Assembly (NCBI GenBank): GCA_027486895.1
Contig: JAIXOE010000029.1
Coordinates: forward strand, 1 to 51,306
DNA length: 51,306 bases
Reading direction: 5' to 3'
Origin: Sphingomonadales bacterium
Lineage (GTDB): Bacteria > Pseudomonadota > Alphaproteobacteria > Sphingomonadales > Sphingomonadaceae
This document shows, piece after piece, positions 8,127 to 18,500 of this stretch (its first letter is position 1; the number at the start of each line of letters is the position of its first letter). The notes under the pieces are model-generated. The model made no database searches. It saw only the letters and a list, made by a program, of their open reading frames with translations, and was not told the origin of the DNA. The translations under genes and the position numbers were made by a program.

Positions 8127-10487
8127 ATGACGATGACAGGCACCGGCCTGCCAATTGCACTGATCGGGTTTTTAATGGCGTTGTGGCTCGTCGGGGCCAC
8201 AGTCGCTATCTGGATTGGGCTGTCCTTGCGCAATGAATCGCGCAGAATGTTACGTCAGACGTCGCGCTTGGGAAGGCTGCTTGAAACAGCCCCGGCGTTT
8301 CCAGTTGTCGTGAAGGGTGATGGGCGTATCGAGGCCCCAGACCGTTTTTCGAGATTGCTTGGTCTGACCGCGGCGGCAGCAACGCTTTCAGACTTGGGCG
8401 GTCATGATGACGCTGGCCTTGCGATAGATGATGTGGCTGCGCTCGAGACAAAAGTTCGTGAGACACAGCGTACAGGAAAAGCTTTTGTGCTTCCTTTGGC
8501 TATCAAAGGTTCCGAACGGCGTTTGACGGTTGTTGGCAACATCGCTGATGCAGTTATCTATCCCAGTGGGGCAGCCCTTTTGTGGTTCTTTGATTCCACT
8601 GATAGTTTGCGGGAGCTTGAGAAGCGAACGCAGGAATCGGAAGAAGCCCGCGCTGCATTTGCTGCACTGGCTGGCTTGATCGAAGCAGCGCCTCTTCCGA
8701 TGTGGCACCGCCGCCCGGATATGCGCCTGCACTTCGTAAACCATGCGTATGTTGATGCGGTGGGCGCAGCGGATGGCCTTCAAGTGGTTGAAGAAGGTCT
8801 TGAGCTGCTTGAACCTGAAAAGGGCAAAACCCCCGCTGAATGGGCTGCTGACGCCGTGGCCGCCGACGCCCAGCGCGAAAGAATTGTTTCTGCAACGTTG
8901 AACGGTGAGCGGCGCCAATTGCGTGTGTTTGACATCCCCTTGGGTCAATCGGGCGTTGCAGGTCTAGCCATTGATGTTCAGGATTTGATTGATGCCAAAT
9001 CGGAGGTCCGGGAACTGGCCGAGGCGCAACGCGATTTGTTGAACCTAATGTCAGCCGGTGTTGCCCAGTTTGACGCGCGCCACGTGCTGAGTTTTGCCAA
9101 TTTGCCATTTCAAAGCCTGTTTACGTTCCGTGACCAGTGGCTTTCGGAGAAGCCGGAATTCGCGCGGGTGCTCGACCGGATGCGCGAAAACGGGAAGGTG
9201 CCTGAAGTCCGGGACTTTCCAGCGTGGCGCAAAGAGCGCGAGGACTGGTTCCGTACATCAGACCCCACCGAAGAAAACTGGCTGCTGCCGGACGGAACAC
9301 ATTTGCGGGTGTTGGCGCAGCCAATTCCGGACGGCGGCCTGTTGATGATTTTTGAAGACCGCACTGAACAAGCGCAACTGGCCAGCGCGCGCGATATTTT
9401 GCTGCGCGTTCGGACCGCAACATTCGACAATTTGTTCGAAGCGATTGCGGTATTCTCGGCTGATGGCCGGCTTAGCATCTGGAATCGCTTATTTGCGGAA
9501 ACCTGGGGGCTGAACGACGACATGCTTCTTCAGCATCCGCGTTTGGATGAGCTATTGCCCTCGCTTGCCCAGCATTTGCAAAAGCCATCGCAGATTAGCA
9601 TCTTGGGTGAACTTATCCGGATGACGTCGTCCAACCGCGAACAGCGCAAGAGCAAAGCGGTCTTCGCCGACGGACGCATGTTCCAAATTGCGACCATACC
9701 GCTACCTGACGGCAACACGCTTTTCACGATGTTGGATATGTCGAACACCCTTAAAATCGAGCAAGCGTTGCGTGACCGAAATAGCGCGTTGCAAGAGGCT
9801 GATGCGATTAAGGGCAAGTTCCTTGCAAATATGAGCTACGAATTCCGGACGCCGCTGACTTCCATCAGTGGATTTGCCGATCTGCTCAAAGCAGGTATTG
9901 CAGGCGACCTAAGCGATCAGGCAAAGGAATATGTGGATGCCATTCTGCAATCCGCGGATCGCTTGTCAGACCAGATCAACACCGTTCTGGATTACAGCCA
10001 GATTGAAGCCGGAGCGTTGCCGCTCGCGCTTGAAAAAACAGATGTTCCGACGTTGATTGCGCAAATCGCTGAAAGCAAAACTGCGATGGCTTGCGCTGCG
10101 CATGTCGATCTGCAAGTTGACGCGCGCTACGGGGCTGGAAAAATGGCGCTTGATCCGAAACGGATTATGCAGGCGGTAGGGCAGGCTTTAGATAATGCTA
10201 TCCGCTATAACAAACCCGGTGGACAGGTTTTAATGCTTGCGCGGTGGCAGGGCGACGTCCTTGAACTTATCATATCAGATAACGGCCCCGGCATGCGTGA
10301 GGCGGACGTACAGCGCATTTCTTCAGACGATGCGGTTCCCAAAAACGCGGAAAGCAACGGTTCAATTACCCAAGGGTTAGGTTTGCCTTTGGCGCGCCAG
10401 ATAATTGAATCACACGGTGGTACGTTCCAACTACATTCTACGTTGGGCGAAGGTACAACGGTTATCATGGCGTTGCCGCGCTCATGA
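8127..10487 (+). CDS. divL: DivL-type cell-cycle regulator, histidine-kinase homolog with Tyr in place of His
   Basis: A 786-residue membrane-anchored sensor-kinase homolog. One N-terminal membrane helix (residues 9-30) is followed by about four PAS-like repeats (roughly 45-165, 185-295, 300-415, 430-545), a dimerisation/H-box segment and a HATPase domain (about 665-786) with an N-box (ALDNAIRYNKPGG), G1 (DNGPGM) and G2 (GLGLPLARQ). The H-box reads NMSYEFRTPL: Tyr571 replaces the phosphorylated His. This is the hallmark of Caulobacter DivL (about 770 residues), which controls the CckA-CtrA phosphorelay through DivK. Gene order also fits, as divL followed by tsaE, a phosphotransferase, a nucleotidyltransferase and addBA recurs in alphaproteobacteria. 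The stop overlaps the tsaE start (ATGA). The ortholog call is inference from Tyr, architecture and context. Confidence 0.85.
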   Translation: MTMTGTGLPIALIGFLMALWLVGATVAIWIGLSLRNESRRMLRQTSRLGRLLETAPAFPVVVKGDGRIEAPDRFSRLLGLTAAAATLSDLGGHDDAGLAIDDVAALETKVRETQRTGKAFVLPLAIKGSERRLTVVGNIADAVIYPSGAALLWFFDSTDSLRELEKRTQESEEARAAFAALAGLIEAAPLPMWHRRPDMRLHFVNHAYVDAVGAADGLQVVEEGLELLEPEKGKTPAEWAADAVAADAQRERIVSATLNGERRQLRVFDIPLGQSGVAGLAIDVQDLIDAKSEVRELAEAQRDLLNLMSAGVAQFDARHVLSFANLPFQSLFTFRDQWLSEKPEFARVLDRMRENGKVPEVRDFPAWRKEREDWFRTSDPTEENWLLPDGTHLRVLAQPIPDGGLLMIFEDRTEQAQLASARDILLRVRTATFDNLFEAIAVFSADGRLSIWNRLFAETWGLNDDMLLQHPRLDELLPSLAQHLQKPSQISILGELIRMTSSNREQRKSKAVFADGRMFQIATIPLPDGNTLFTMLDMSNTLKIEQALRDRNSALQEADAIKGKFLANMSYEFRTPLTSISGFADLLKAGIAGDLSDQAKEYVDAILQSADRLSDQINTVLDYSQIEAGALPLALEKTDVPTLIAQIAESKTAMACAAHVDLQVDARYGAGKMALDPKRIMQAVGQALDNAIRYNKPGGQVLMLARWQGDVLELIISDNGPGMREADVQRISSDDAVPKNAESNGSITQGLGLPLARQIIESHGGTFQLHSTLGEGTTVIMALPRS

Positions 10488-10915
10488 AAATCGCGACAGA
10501 TTTGGATATGCGCGATTACGGCCGCGCATTGGCGAAAACATTATCGCGGTCAGACTGGGTCGCCATTAACGGACCTCTGGGCGCTGGAAAGACAGTGTTA
10601 TGCGCAGGCATATTGGCTGGCCTCGGATTTGAAGGTGAGGTGGCAAGCCCGTCTTACGCCATCGTCCATAGCTACGAGCCGCCCGAGGTTTCGGTTGCCG
10701 TTGCGCATGTTGATTTGTATCGCTTGGACAATGTCGACGACCTTGACGAACTGGGGCTCATCGCGGAACGCAGCGACCGCATAACGCTGGTGGAGTGGGC
10801 AGAGCGTTTTGGAGGCGGCTATGTTCGGCCAAGCCATCTAATCGACATCGTGCCACAGGGCGACGGCAGCAGAATTTTGACTTTGAAAATGGACAATGAT
10901 GACACCCGTAATTGA
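10484..10915 (+). CDS. tsaE: tRNA threonylcarbamoyladenosine biosynthesis ATPase TsaE
   Basis: A 143-residue P-loop protein that works with TsaB and TsaD to place threonylcarbamoyl on A37 of ANN-decoding tRNAs. The Walker A motif is GPLGAGKT near residue 31. SPSYAIVHSYE corresponds to the switch region. HVDLYRLDNVDDLDELGL and VEWAERFG are diagnostic of the YjeE/TsaE family. The length is typical. Its ATG overlaps the divL stop by four bases and its end overlaps amgK by 20 bases, so the cluster is translated in a coupled way. TsaB and TsaD are not in the window. Confidence 0.95.
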   Translation: MKIATDLDMRDYGRALAKTLSRSDWVAINGPLGAGKTVLCAGILAGLGFEGEVASPSYAIVHSYEPPEVSVAVAHVDLYRLDNVDDLDELGLIAERSDRITLVEWAERFGGGYVRPSHLIDIVPQGDGSRILTLKMDNDDTRN

Positions 10916-11891
10916 TATGGTCCCGCCTGCTGGACTGGACGAGTTTTTGACAAGCCATGGTTGGGTTGATGCGCAAATATCCCCGGTGGCGGGCGATGCA
11001 TCTTTCCGCCGCTATTTTCGCGTCAATTCCGCCACGCGCGGCAAAGCCATATTGATGGATGCGCCGCCGCCGCATGAAGATCCGCAGCCCTTTCTCGAAA
11101 TTGCCCAATATTTGAACGGACATCAATTTCGTGCGCCCGAGATTTATGGCACCGACTTGACGCGTGGGCTTATATTGCTGGAGGATTTTGGCGACCGCCG
11201 GATGCGCGAGCATCTGGATGATCACCCAGAAGATGAAGCCGAGATATATCGCGCCGCTATCGATACCATCGTGCGATTGGCAGGAACCCCTGCAGTGCAA
11301 GCGCAACCATATGATATGGCAACATATCTGCGTGAAGTGCAGCTGCTAACGGAATGGTATATGCCTGCTATGGCGCTCTCCTGTGATGCAGGCACATTCG
11401 ACAACATATGGATCGATGCGCTGGCTCCACTGGCATCGTGCCAGGATGTAACCGTCCTGCGTGATTACCATGCCGAAAACATCATGTTGCTTGATAACGG
11501 CCAGCAAGGCATCATCGATTTTCAAGATGCGCTCGTGGGGCATCAGGCATATGATCTCGTATCGTTGTTGCAGGACGCGCGACGCGACGTCCGCCCAGAG
11601 CTTGAGGCAGAAATGCTGGCTTATTATCTGGCCGTTGCAAATCCTAGCCCCGATTTTGACGCGCATTATGCATTGCTGGGTGCCCAGCGGAATACGAAGA
11701 TTATCGGCATATTCACGCGGTTGTGGAAACGAGACGGCAAGGAGAGATATCTGTCATTCCTACCACGCATGTGGGGCTTGCTCGAACGCGATTTAGCGCA
11801 TCCCGCCTTGGCGGGCATTAAGGAGTGGTTCGATACGCACATACCCCCCGAAGTTCGCAACCAAAGCCCATTAGACATTTCAAATGACTAA
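10896..11891 (+). CDS. amgK: cell-wall amino sugar kinase AmgK (aminoglycoside-phosphotransferase fold)
   Basis: A 331-residue kinase that phosphorylates the anomeric position of N-acetylmuramic acid (and GlcNAc) during peptidoglycan recycling. The phosphotransferase fold shows the catalytic loop DYHAENIML and the metal-binding DFQDALVGHQAYDLVSLLQDARRDV, which is characteristic of AmgK rather than of antibiotic kinases. Start ATG 10896 overlaps tsaE by 20 bases; a second ATG follows immediately at 10899. The next gene encodes the uridylyltransferase of the same pathway, which strongly supports the assignment. Generic database names such as 'aminoglycoside phosphotransferase' would be misleading here. 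Confidence 0.88.
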   Translation: MMTPVIDMVPPAGLDEFLTSHGWVDAQISPVAGDASFRRYFRVNSATRGKAILMDAPPPHEDPQPFLEIAQYLNGHQFRAPEIYGTDLTRGLILLEDFGDRRMREHLDDHPEDEAEIYRAAIDTIVRLAGTPAVQAQPYDMATYLREVQLLTEWYMPAMALSCDAGTFDNIWIDALAPLASCQDVTVLRDYHAENIMLLDNGQQGIIDFQDALVGHQAYDLVSLLQDARRDVRPELEAEMLAYYLAVANPSPDFDAHYALLGAQRNTKIIGIFTRLWKRDGKERYLSFLPRMWGLLERDLAHPALAGIKEWFDTHIPPEVRNQSPLDISND

Positions 11892-12612
11892 GCATGTGAA
11901 CACCGCAATGATCATGGCGGCGGGCAAGGGGACGCGCATGATGCCGCTTACCGCGGACCGGCCGAAGCCATTGGTTGAGGTTGCCGGGGTAGCGTTGCTT
12001 GATCATGTTTTGGAGCATTTGCGCGATGCCGGTATTGGCAAGATTGTCGTCAACGTCCACTATCTCGCCGAGCAGGTCGAGCGGCATCTAGACGCCCACG
12101 CCTCTGACTTTGCGGTATCCATATCCGACGAACGCGCACTTTTGCGCGATACGGGCGGCGGACTTGTTCAGGCACTGCAGCTGATTTCCGACGATCCTTT
12201 TGTCTGCGTGAATGCCGACAATTGGTGGACCAACGACGGAGAGAATGCGATCTCGCGGCTGATGACGCATTGGGATGCAAAGCACATGGATGTGCTGATG
12301 TTGCTGGTGCCGTTGGCGACAGCATATAATAGCCAAGGCATTGGCGATTTTCACATGGACGATAACTGCCTGTTGTCACGTCGCGTTGGTGACGCGCCCG
12401 CGCCTTATGTTTGGACAGGTATTCAGCTGCTCTCCAAGAAGCTGATTGTGGATCCGCCATCCGACGTTTTTTCGACCAATGTGTTCTGGGATCGCGCGAT
12501 TGCCGAGGGACGGTGCTTGGGGTTGGTGCACGAAGGGTTGTGGTTTGACGTAGGCTTCCCGGCGGCAATAGCGGCCACGGAACAGCGTTTGGGGCTGCAT
12601 GGCGTCGGATAA
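11884..12612 (+). CDS. murU: N-acetylmuramate alpha-1-phosphate uridylyltransferase MurU
   Basis: A 242-residue nucleotidyltransferase that makes UDP-MurNAc from MurNAc-1-phosphate, completing the recycling route that bypasses early murein synthesis (and hence fosfomycin-sensitive MurA). The N-terminal nucleotide loop AAGKGTRMMPLTADRPKPLVEV is intact. FVCVNADNWW carries the metal-binding Asp, and the C-terminal IAEGRCLGLVHEGLWFDVG is family-typical. It overlaps amgK by eight bases and addB by 14. The pairing with AmgK makes MurU much more likely than a glucose-1-phosphate or mannose-1-phosphate enzyme. Confidence 0.88.
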   Translation: MTKHVNTAMIMAAGKGTRMMPLTADRPKPLVEVAGVALLDHVLEHLRDAGIGKIVVNVHYLAEQVERHLDAHASDFAVSISDERALLRDTGGGLVQALQLISDDPFVCVNADNWWTNDGENAISRLMTHWDAKHMDVLMLLVPLATAYNSQGIGDFHMDDNCLLSRRVGDAPAPYVWTGIQLLSKKLIVDPPSDVFSTNVFWDRAIAEGRCLGLVHEGLWFDVGFPAAIAATEQRLGLHGVG

Positions 12613-15574
12613 CAATGCTGCGCCTCGGGTGCGCGTTTTCAACGTCCCGCTCGGGAATGATTTGTGCGACGTAACCGCGCAATGGATTTTACAGAAGGCC
12701 GGGCAGGAACCGCTTGCGGTTAGCGGCACAATATTGCTGTTACCCAATAACCGCGCCATCAAGGCCATGACTGAGGCCTTCGTCCGGCAAGCATCACCGG
12801 GGCTGCTTTTGCCGCGAATGGTTGCGGTGGGCGATATGCAACTCGATGAGGCGTTGGGCCCATTATTGGATCCCATCGCGTCGGAGAACATCATCTGGCC
12901 AGTTATCGGCTCGTTCGACCGGTTGATGCTGTTGGCGCGTCTGGCTCAGGAAAATAGACCGCAAGGCACGTTTCTATCGTCCGCTGAAGCGTTGCGACTG
13001 GCCCGCAAACTGGCTGAGCTTATTGATGAACTTGAAGTCGATTTGATTGATTTCGATGCTTTGGCGGACATCGCAATTGAGGCTGATCTGGCGGGGCACT
13101 GGCAACGTGCCTATGGCCAGCTTTTGACAATCTTGCCTGCTTATCGTGCTGAACTTGCTGCGCGAAAATTGATGGGGCCTGCCGAACGTCGAAACCAGCT
13201 TCTTGCTGGCCTGGAGCGGCGTCTGGCTGAAAGCGGATTGGACATGCCGATCATTGCGGTGGGTATCACGACATCAGCCAAGGCGGTCGCAAAACTGCTG
13301 CGGCGCGTTGCCCTTATCCCCAGTGGCCACGTCATCTTGCCCGGTGTCGACCTCGACTTGGCGAATGATCGCTGGGACAGTCTTTCTGCCGCAGTTGAAC
13401 CCGACACTATGCCTACGCGCCGCCGGAATTCTGAGGTGCACCCCCAATTTCACCTGAAACATTTGCTCGACCTTATGGGCATCGACCGCAGCGAAATAGA
13501 TGTCTTACCAACAGCCCGCGTCGAACGCGTAGCCGAAACCATTTCGGAAATATTCTGCCTGCCTGAGCATAGCGTTGGTTGGCAGGAACTGGCGCCTGCG
13601 CGCAAGGCCTTGGCACATACACAATGGTTCGAAGCTGACGATAGCGCGCTTGAAGCAAGGGCCATTGCAGTGCGTATTCGCGGCGAATTGGAACAAGCCC
13701 AAAAACGAATCGCGCTCATCACGCCTGACCGTGAGCTTGCGGTCCGTGTTGCGGCGCAGTTGCGTCGTTGGGACATACATGTCGACGACAGTGCGGGTAT
13801 ACCGCTTCTGCAAACGCCAAATGGTTCACTAGCGCTCGCTTTGGTTGACGCGATTTCTAGCCGGTTTTCCGGCACAGCCGTGTTGGCCATTGCAAAGCAC
13901 CCTTTGGTATTTGCTGGACCAGACAGGCTCGATTGGCTCGATAAAGTAAGGCTGCTTGATCTGGAATTGCGTGGGACAGCAAACGGTGTCGGGTTGAGTG
14001 CAATCACGCGGCGGTTGGACAATGGCCGCAAAGTAAAGCCAGAGCTAGTTGAATGGTGGACAGGCTTCGTCCAAATCCTTGCGCCCCTAGAAAATGTCGA
14101 CGGGCAACCCTTTAGCTTTATTATTGACGCCCTGCGCGACGTTGCGACAAACTTGACGGACGGCGCTGTCTGGCGCGGGGCAAGCGGTCGCGAACTTGGG
14201 CGGATGTGGGAAGAAGTGAGCGGGGGCGACCTTTCGACGCTTGGCCGTATCGATGCCACAGGATTAGCGGCGACGTTCAACGAAATTTTCTCCTGCGCGG
14301 TGGTTCGACCGCCATATGGAGGTCATCCGCGTGTAGCCATTTACGGTTTGCTAGAAGCAAGATTGCAGCAGGCTGACCTTATTATCTGTTCGGGATTGAA
14401 TGAGGGAACATGGCCACAAATTTCCCAGCCTGACCCATGGCTCGCACCTGCAATCCGCCGGCATTTGAAACTACCGACCTTGGACCGGAATATCGGGCTA
14501 TCTGCGCATGATCTTGCGACCGCCTTGGGTGGTCGCGAAGTGCTGCTAACACGCGCGCGGCGTGATCGCGGCGGACCAACCGTTGCTTCGCGTTTTCTGC
14601 TGCGGATAAAGGCGCTCACGGCGGACAAGCTGGAGCAGGACCAACAATCTCTGGCGTTGGCAGCACAGCTGGATGAACCCGCCAATAAGGTTCCGTTTGA
14701 AAGCCGACCATTGCCGCGTCCTTCGGCCCAGCAGCGCCTGGTTAGCCTGTCCGTCACTGATTTCGATCAGCTGAAGTCGGATCCCTATTCATTCTACGCA
14801 AAACGCATTCTTGGCCTTCGTGTTCTTGAGAAGGTCGATGCCGAACCCAGTTTTGCATGGCGCGGATCGTTGGTGCATGATTTGTTGGAGCAGTGGTTCA
14901 AGCAAGATGATTGTGCGGTGGACAAGCTTGTGCAGCGTGTTGATGGCTTGCTTGCGCAAGAGGCTACGGATCCCTTGCTACGCGCGTTGTGGCAACCACG
15001 CATTGCCGCTGGCCTGCGCTGGGTAGCTGAAGAGACCAAACGGCAAATGGATGACCATGGGCGAGTGGTCGCGGTCGCTGAACAGCCCGGCAAGGTCGAC
15101 ATTATGGGCATAACTGTGAACGGACGCGTCGATCGGATCGACAGGCTTGCGGACGGAAGCCTGGTGATCGTCGATTACAAAACCGGCATGCCACCATCGA
15201 CCAAGCAAGTGAACGCTGGCTTTGCCCTTCAGCTTGGCCTCATTGGTTATATGGCAGAGCAAATGGCGCTCAAAGGCGTTGCCGGCTTGGCGACCAAGTT
15301 TGAATATTGGAGCCTTGCGAAGAACAAGGACAAAAGCTTTGGTTATGTCGCAGTCCCGACGAGCACGCGGCCGAATGACAACAAGCCTGCAAGCAGCGAG
15401 TTTGTCGCCTTTGCGGTGGCGCAAGCAGAAGAGGCTATTGCGCAATGGATTTTGGGCGACGCGCCCTTCACCGCAAAGCTGCATCCCGAATTTGCGCATT
15501 ATGGTGACTATGACCAGTTGATGCGCCTGCAGGAATGGAATGGCCGGCAGTCGATTTCGGAGGAGCAGGCATGA
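12599..15574 (+). CDS. addB: double-strand break repair protein AddB
   Basis: A 991-residue subunit of the AddAB helicase-nuclease, which resects double-strand ends up to Chi and loads RecA. The N-terminal helicase-like part has a degenerate nucleotide loop (LLPNNRAIKAM), as usual for alphaproteobacterial AddB, so motor activity lies in AddA. The C-terminal nuclease domain starts near LSVTDFDQLKSDPYSFYAKRILGL and contains VNGRVDRIDRL and IVDYKTGMPP, with the catalytic Asp and Lys of a PD-(D/E)XK site. I see no cysteine cluster for the Fe-S site known from Bacillus AddB. The stop overlaps the addA start by four bases (ATGA at 15571). Confidence 0.95.
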   Translation: MASDNNAAPRVRVFNVPLGNDLCDVTAQWILQKAGQEPLAVSGTILLLPNNRAIKAMTEAFVRQASPGLLLPRMVAVGDMQLDEALGPLLDPIASENIIWPVIGSFDRLMLLARLAQENRPQGTFLSSAEALRLARKLAELIDELEVDLIDFDALADIAIEADLAGHWQRAYGQLLTILPAYRAELAARKLMGPAERRNQLLAGLERRLAESGLDMPIIAVGITTSAKAVAKLLRRVALIPSGHVILPGVDLDLANDRWDSLSAAVEPDTMPTRRRNSEVHPQFHLKHLLDLMGIDRSEIDVLPTARVERVAETISEIFCLPEHSVGWQELAPARKALAHTQWFEADDSALEARAIAVRIRGELEQAQKRIALITPDRELAVRVAAQLRRWDIHVDDSAGIPLLQTPNGSLALALVDAISSRFSGTAVLAIAKHPLVFAGPDRLDWLDKVRLLDLELRGTANGVGLSAITRRLDNGRKVKPELVEWWTGFVQILAPLENVDGQPFSFIIDALRDVATNLTDGAVWRGASGRELGRMWEEVSGGDLSTLGRIDATGLAATFNEIFSCAVVRPPYGGHPRVAIYGLLEARLQQADLIICSGLNEGTWPQISQPDPWLAPAIRRHLKLPTLDRNIGLSAHDLATALGGREVLLTRARRDRGGPTVASRFLLRIKALTADKLEQDQQSLALAAQLDEPANKVPFESRPLPRPSAQQRLVSLSVTDFDQLKSDPYSFYAKRILGLRVLEKVDAEPSFAWRGSLVHDLLEQWFKQDDCAVDKLVQRVDGLLAQEATDPLLRALWQPRIAAGLRWVAEETKRQMDDHGRVVAVAEQPGKVDIMGITVNGRVDRIDRLADGSLVIVDYKTGMPPSTKQVNAGFALQLGLIGYMAEQMALKGVAGLATKFEYWSLAKNKDKSFGYVAVPTSTRPNDNKPASSEFVAFAVAQAEEAIAQWILGDAPFTAKLHPEFAHYGDYDQLMRLQEWNGRQSISEEQA

Positions 15575-18500
15575 CCTCTGAAACACCAACGCTGAAGCCA
15601 CTTATTCCGGCTCAGCGCAGCGCCGTCATCCCCGGCGATAACATCTGGCTCAGTGCATCTGCGGGTACAGGCAAGACGCAGGTTCTGACAGCGCGGGTGA
15701 TCCGGTTGCTGTTGGAAAGCGATGTCGAACCTGAAAATCTGTTGTGCATCACCTTTACCAAGGCTGGTGCATCCGAAATGGCGGACCGGATAAACCAGCT
15801 TTTGGCGTCATGGGTGCAGCGCGAAGATGGAGCGCTGTTTCATGATCTTGAAGCCATTGGCGCAAATGCGGGGCCAGAAGCGCGAAAACGCGCACGTCAG
15901 CTTTTTGCGAAGGTGCTGGACGCTCCCGGTGGTGGATTGCAAATATTGACCATCCATAGTTTCTGCCAGTCATTGCTGGGTAGCTTCCCCGAAGAAGCCG
16001 GATTGGTTCCTGGTTTCAAGCCAGTTGAAGGCCGCGAGCAGCAGGAGTTGTTGCGCGAAGCATTGGTCAACCTAGTGCTTGAAGCTGAAGCCCGCGGCGA
16101 CACTAAAATGATTGCGGACCTGCAGGAACTTTCCCTGAATATGGGTGAGGATGCTGCGCTGCGGTTCCTGCACCGGGCTGCAGCATCGCCGGATGTCATG
16201 ACCATGATACCCGATGGTGCCGGCGCTGTGGTCTGGGCACGGCGACTGGCCGACGTTCATTTTGATGGCCCGATTGAAGGTATGCTGCAAGAGGCGTTTG
16301 GTGACGCGCGCATTCCGCGTGCGAAATTGCAGTCGATCATTGATGCGAACTTGCTGTGGGGCAAAAACAAGGCAGATAGCCGCGGAGGCAAACGTGCGGC
16401 AGTCCTTCAGGATTGGCTGTCGCGTGCACCGTCGGACCGTGCCGAGCTTTTGCCTGATCTGCATCGCTGTTGGTCAACGGCCAAAGGCGATCCCCAGATT
16501 TCGACAAGCGGACACACGCCGACAACTGAGGTTTACGCGGAACAGGCGCTGGAGATGTTCAACTGGACCAACCATCTATCGGGCGAAGTAACACGTGCGC
16601 AATATGCCGACAGGCTGGCGCGCGCATTATCCATCGGCAAAGAATTTGCTGCGCAATATAGCCGCGCTAAACATGCCATCGGCGCGGTTGATTTTGACGA
16701 CATGATCCGCCGCACTGCGGAGCTTTTGCAGCATGGCCAAATGGCGCAGTGGGTCCGGTTCAAACTCGACAAGCAGATTGACCATATATTGGTCGACGAG
16801 GCGCAGGATACAAATAAAGCGCAATGGGATATTATCAGCGCGCTGAGTGACGATTTTTATAGCGGCATGGGCGCCAATCCGGAAAAGACGCGCACCTTGT
16901 TTTCCGTCGGTGATTTCAAGCAGGCTATTTACGGATTTCAGGGGACCGCGCCTGAACGATATGAAGAAGCTGGCCGCTATTTCGCCGAACGCATTGATGC
17001 TGCCGGAAGCGAGCTGAAGCGGCTTACCTTATCGCGCAGTTTCCGTTCAACTGCGCCGATACTCGATTTCGTAAACGCTGTAATCGACGAGTCCGGTCCC
17101 GCAGACTTTGGCATCAACGATATCATTGATCCGCATTACAGCGAAAAGTCGGAAGTTGGCATGGTTGAGCTTTTGCAGCCCATATCGGCAAAGCCGAATG
17201 CGGCGGGCGATAGCGAAACGTCGGAAGAGGAAGAAGACTGGTTCAGCGATGAAAAGCGCGCGCTGGCGGAGCGACTTGCTGATCATGCAAAGGCACTCAT
17301 TGATGAGAAGCCTTGGCTTGAAAGCCAGGGGCGTCATTTGGAGCCGGGTGACATCATGTTCCTGCTGCGCAGTCGCGGTGACATGGCTTCGCTGCTGGTC
17401 GCGCAATTACACGAACGCAACGTGGCGGTTGCGGGTATCGACAGGCTCAAGCTTTTACAGCCTTTGGTGGTGCAGGACCTGATGGCGGCAATCAAATTCG
17501 TGTTGCAGCCCAACGACGACCTGAGCCTTGCTTGCTTGCTGGTATCGCCCATCATTGGGTGGACGCAGGACCAACTGCTCAAGCACGGCTATGTTGGCGA
17601 TCGCGAAGGCAGCCTGTGGCAGCATATCCGTGTGAAATCGGAACTGACAGATGACCTTGCGCCGTTGCGCGACATGTTGGCTGCGGCTGATTTCACGACA
17701 GTGTATCATTTCCTTGAGCAGATTTTGTCCGGACCAATTGGTGCTCGGCGCAAATTCACCGCGCGTTTGGGCCGCGAGGTTTTGGTGCCAATTGAGGAAA
17801 TGCTGAACTCGGCACTTCAGTTCGAACAACAGCACGGCGGCGGCCTCCAGAAATTTATGGCTTGGTTCGACCGCGGCGAAATTGAAATCAAACGCGAAAG
17901 TGACAACAGCACCAAAGAAGTCCGGGTCATGACAGTCCATGGTGCGAAGGGCCTGCAAGCGCCCGTCGTCATCTTGGCAGACATCACTTCTGATCCCACA
18001 AAAAAGCCTGATCAGTCGGTCGAGCTGTTGATGGACGAGGGGCAGAGGACGCCTTTGTTGCCCATTCGAAAGAGCGAGCAATCCGGCCAGTTGCAAAAGA
18101 TCGTCGCCATGCAGAAAACCCGCGAACTGCAGGAACATAAGCGGCTGTTGTATGTAGCCATTACGCGTGCCGAAGAGCGGCTGATTATGGCTGGGTCGTT
18201 GGGCGTTAGCCGTAAGGGTGAACCGCCTGCCGAAAGTTGGTGTGCCGCGATTGAAAAAGGCATGCTGGCGCTTGGCTGCAGTTGGGAAGACGACTCACGC
18301 TGGGGCAGGGTGATGCGCCATGTTGGAGCGGACGGGGCATCGATGGTGCAGCCGGCAACGGCTTCCAAAAAGCAATCACTGGCAGTGCCTGTTCCAGCGA
18401 GCCCTGAATGGCTATTCGCGCGTGCGCCAATTGAGCAGCGCCCGCCGCGTCCCTTGGTCCCCTCACGGCTTGATGATGACGATTATGGCGATGCGCCTGT

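Noticed and set aside
10896-11891. Antibiotic (aminoglycoside) phosphotransferase
   Set aside because: The fold matches, but the DFQDALVG..AYDL segment and the adjacent murU gene indicate the cell-wall sugar kinase AmgK rather than resistance.
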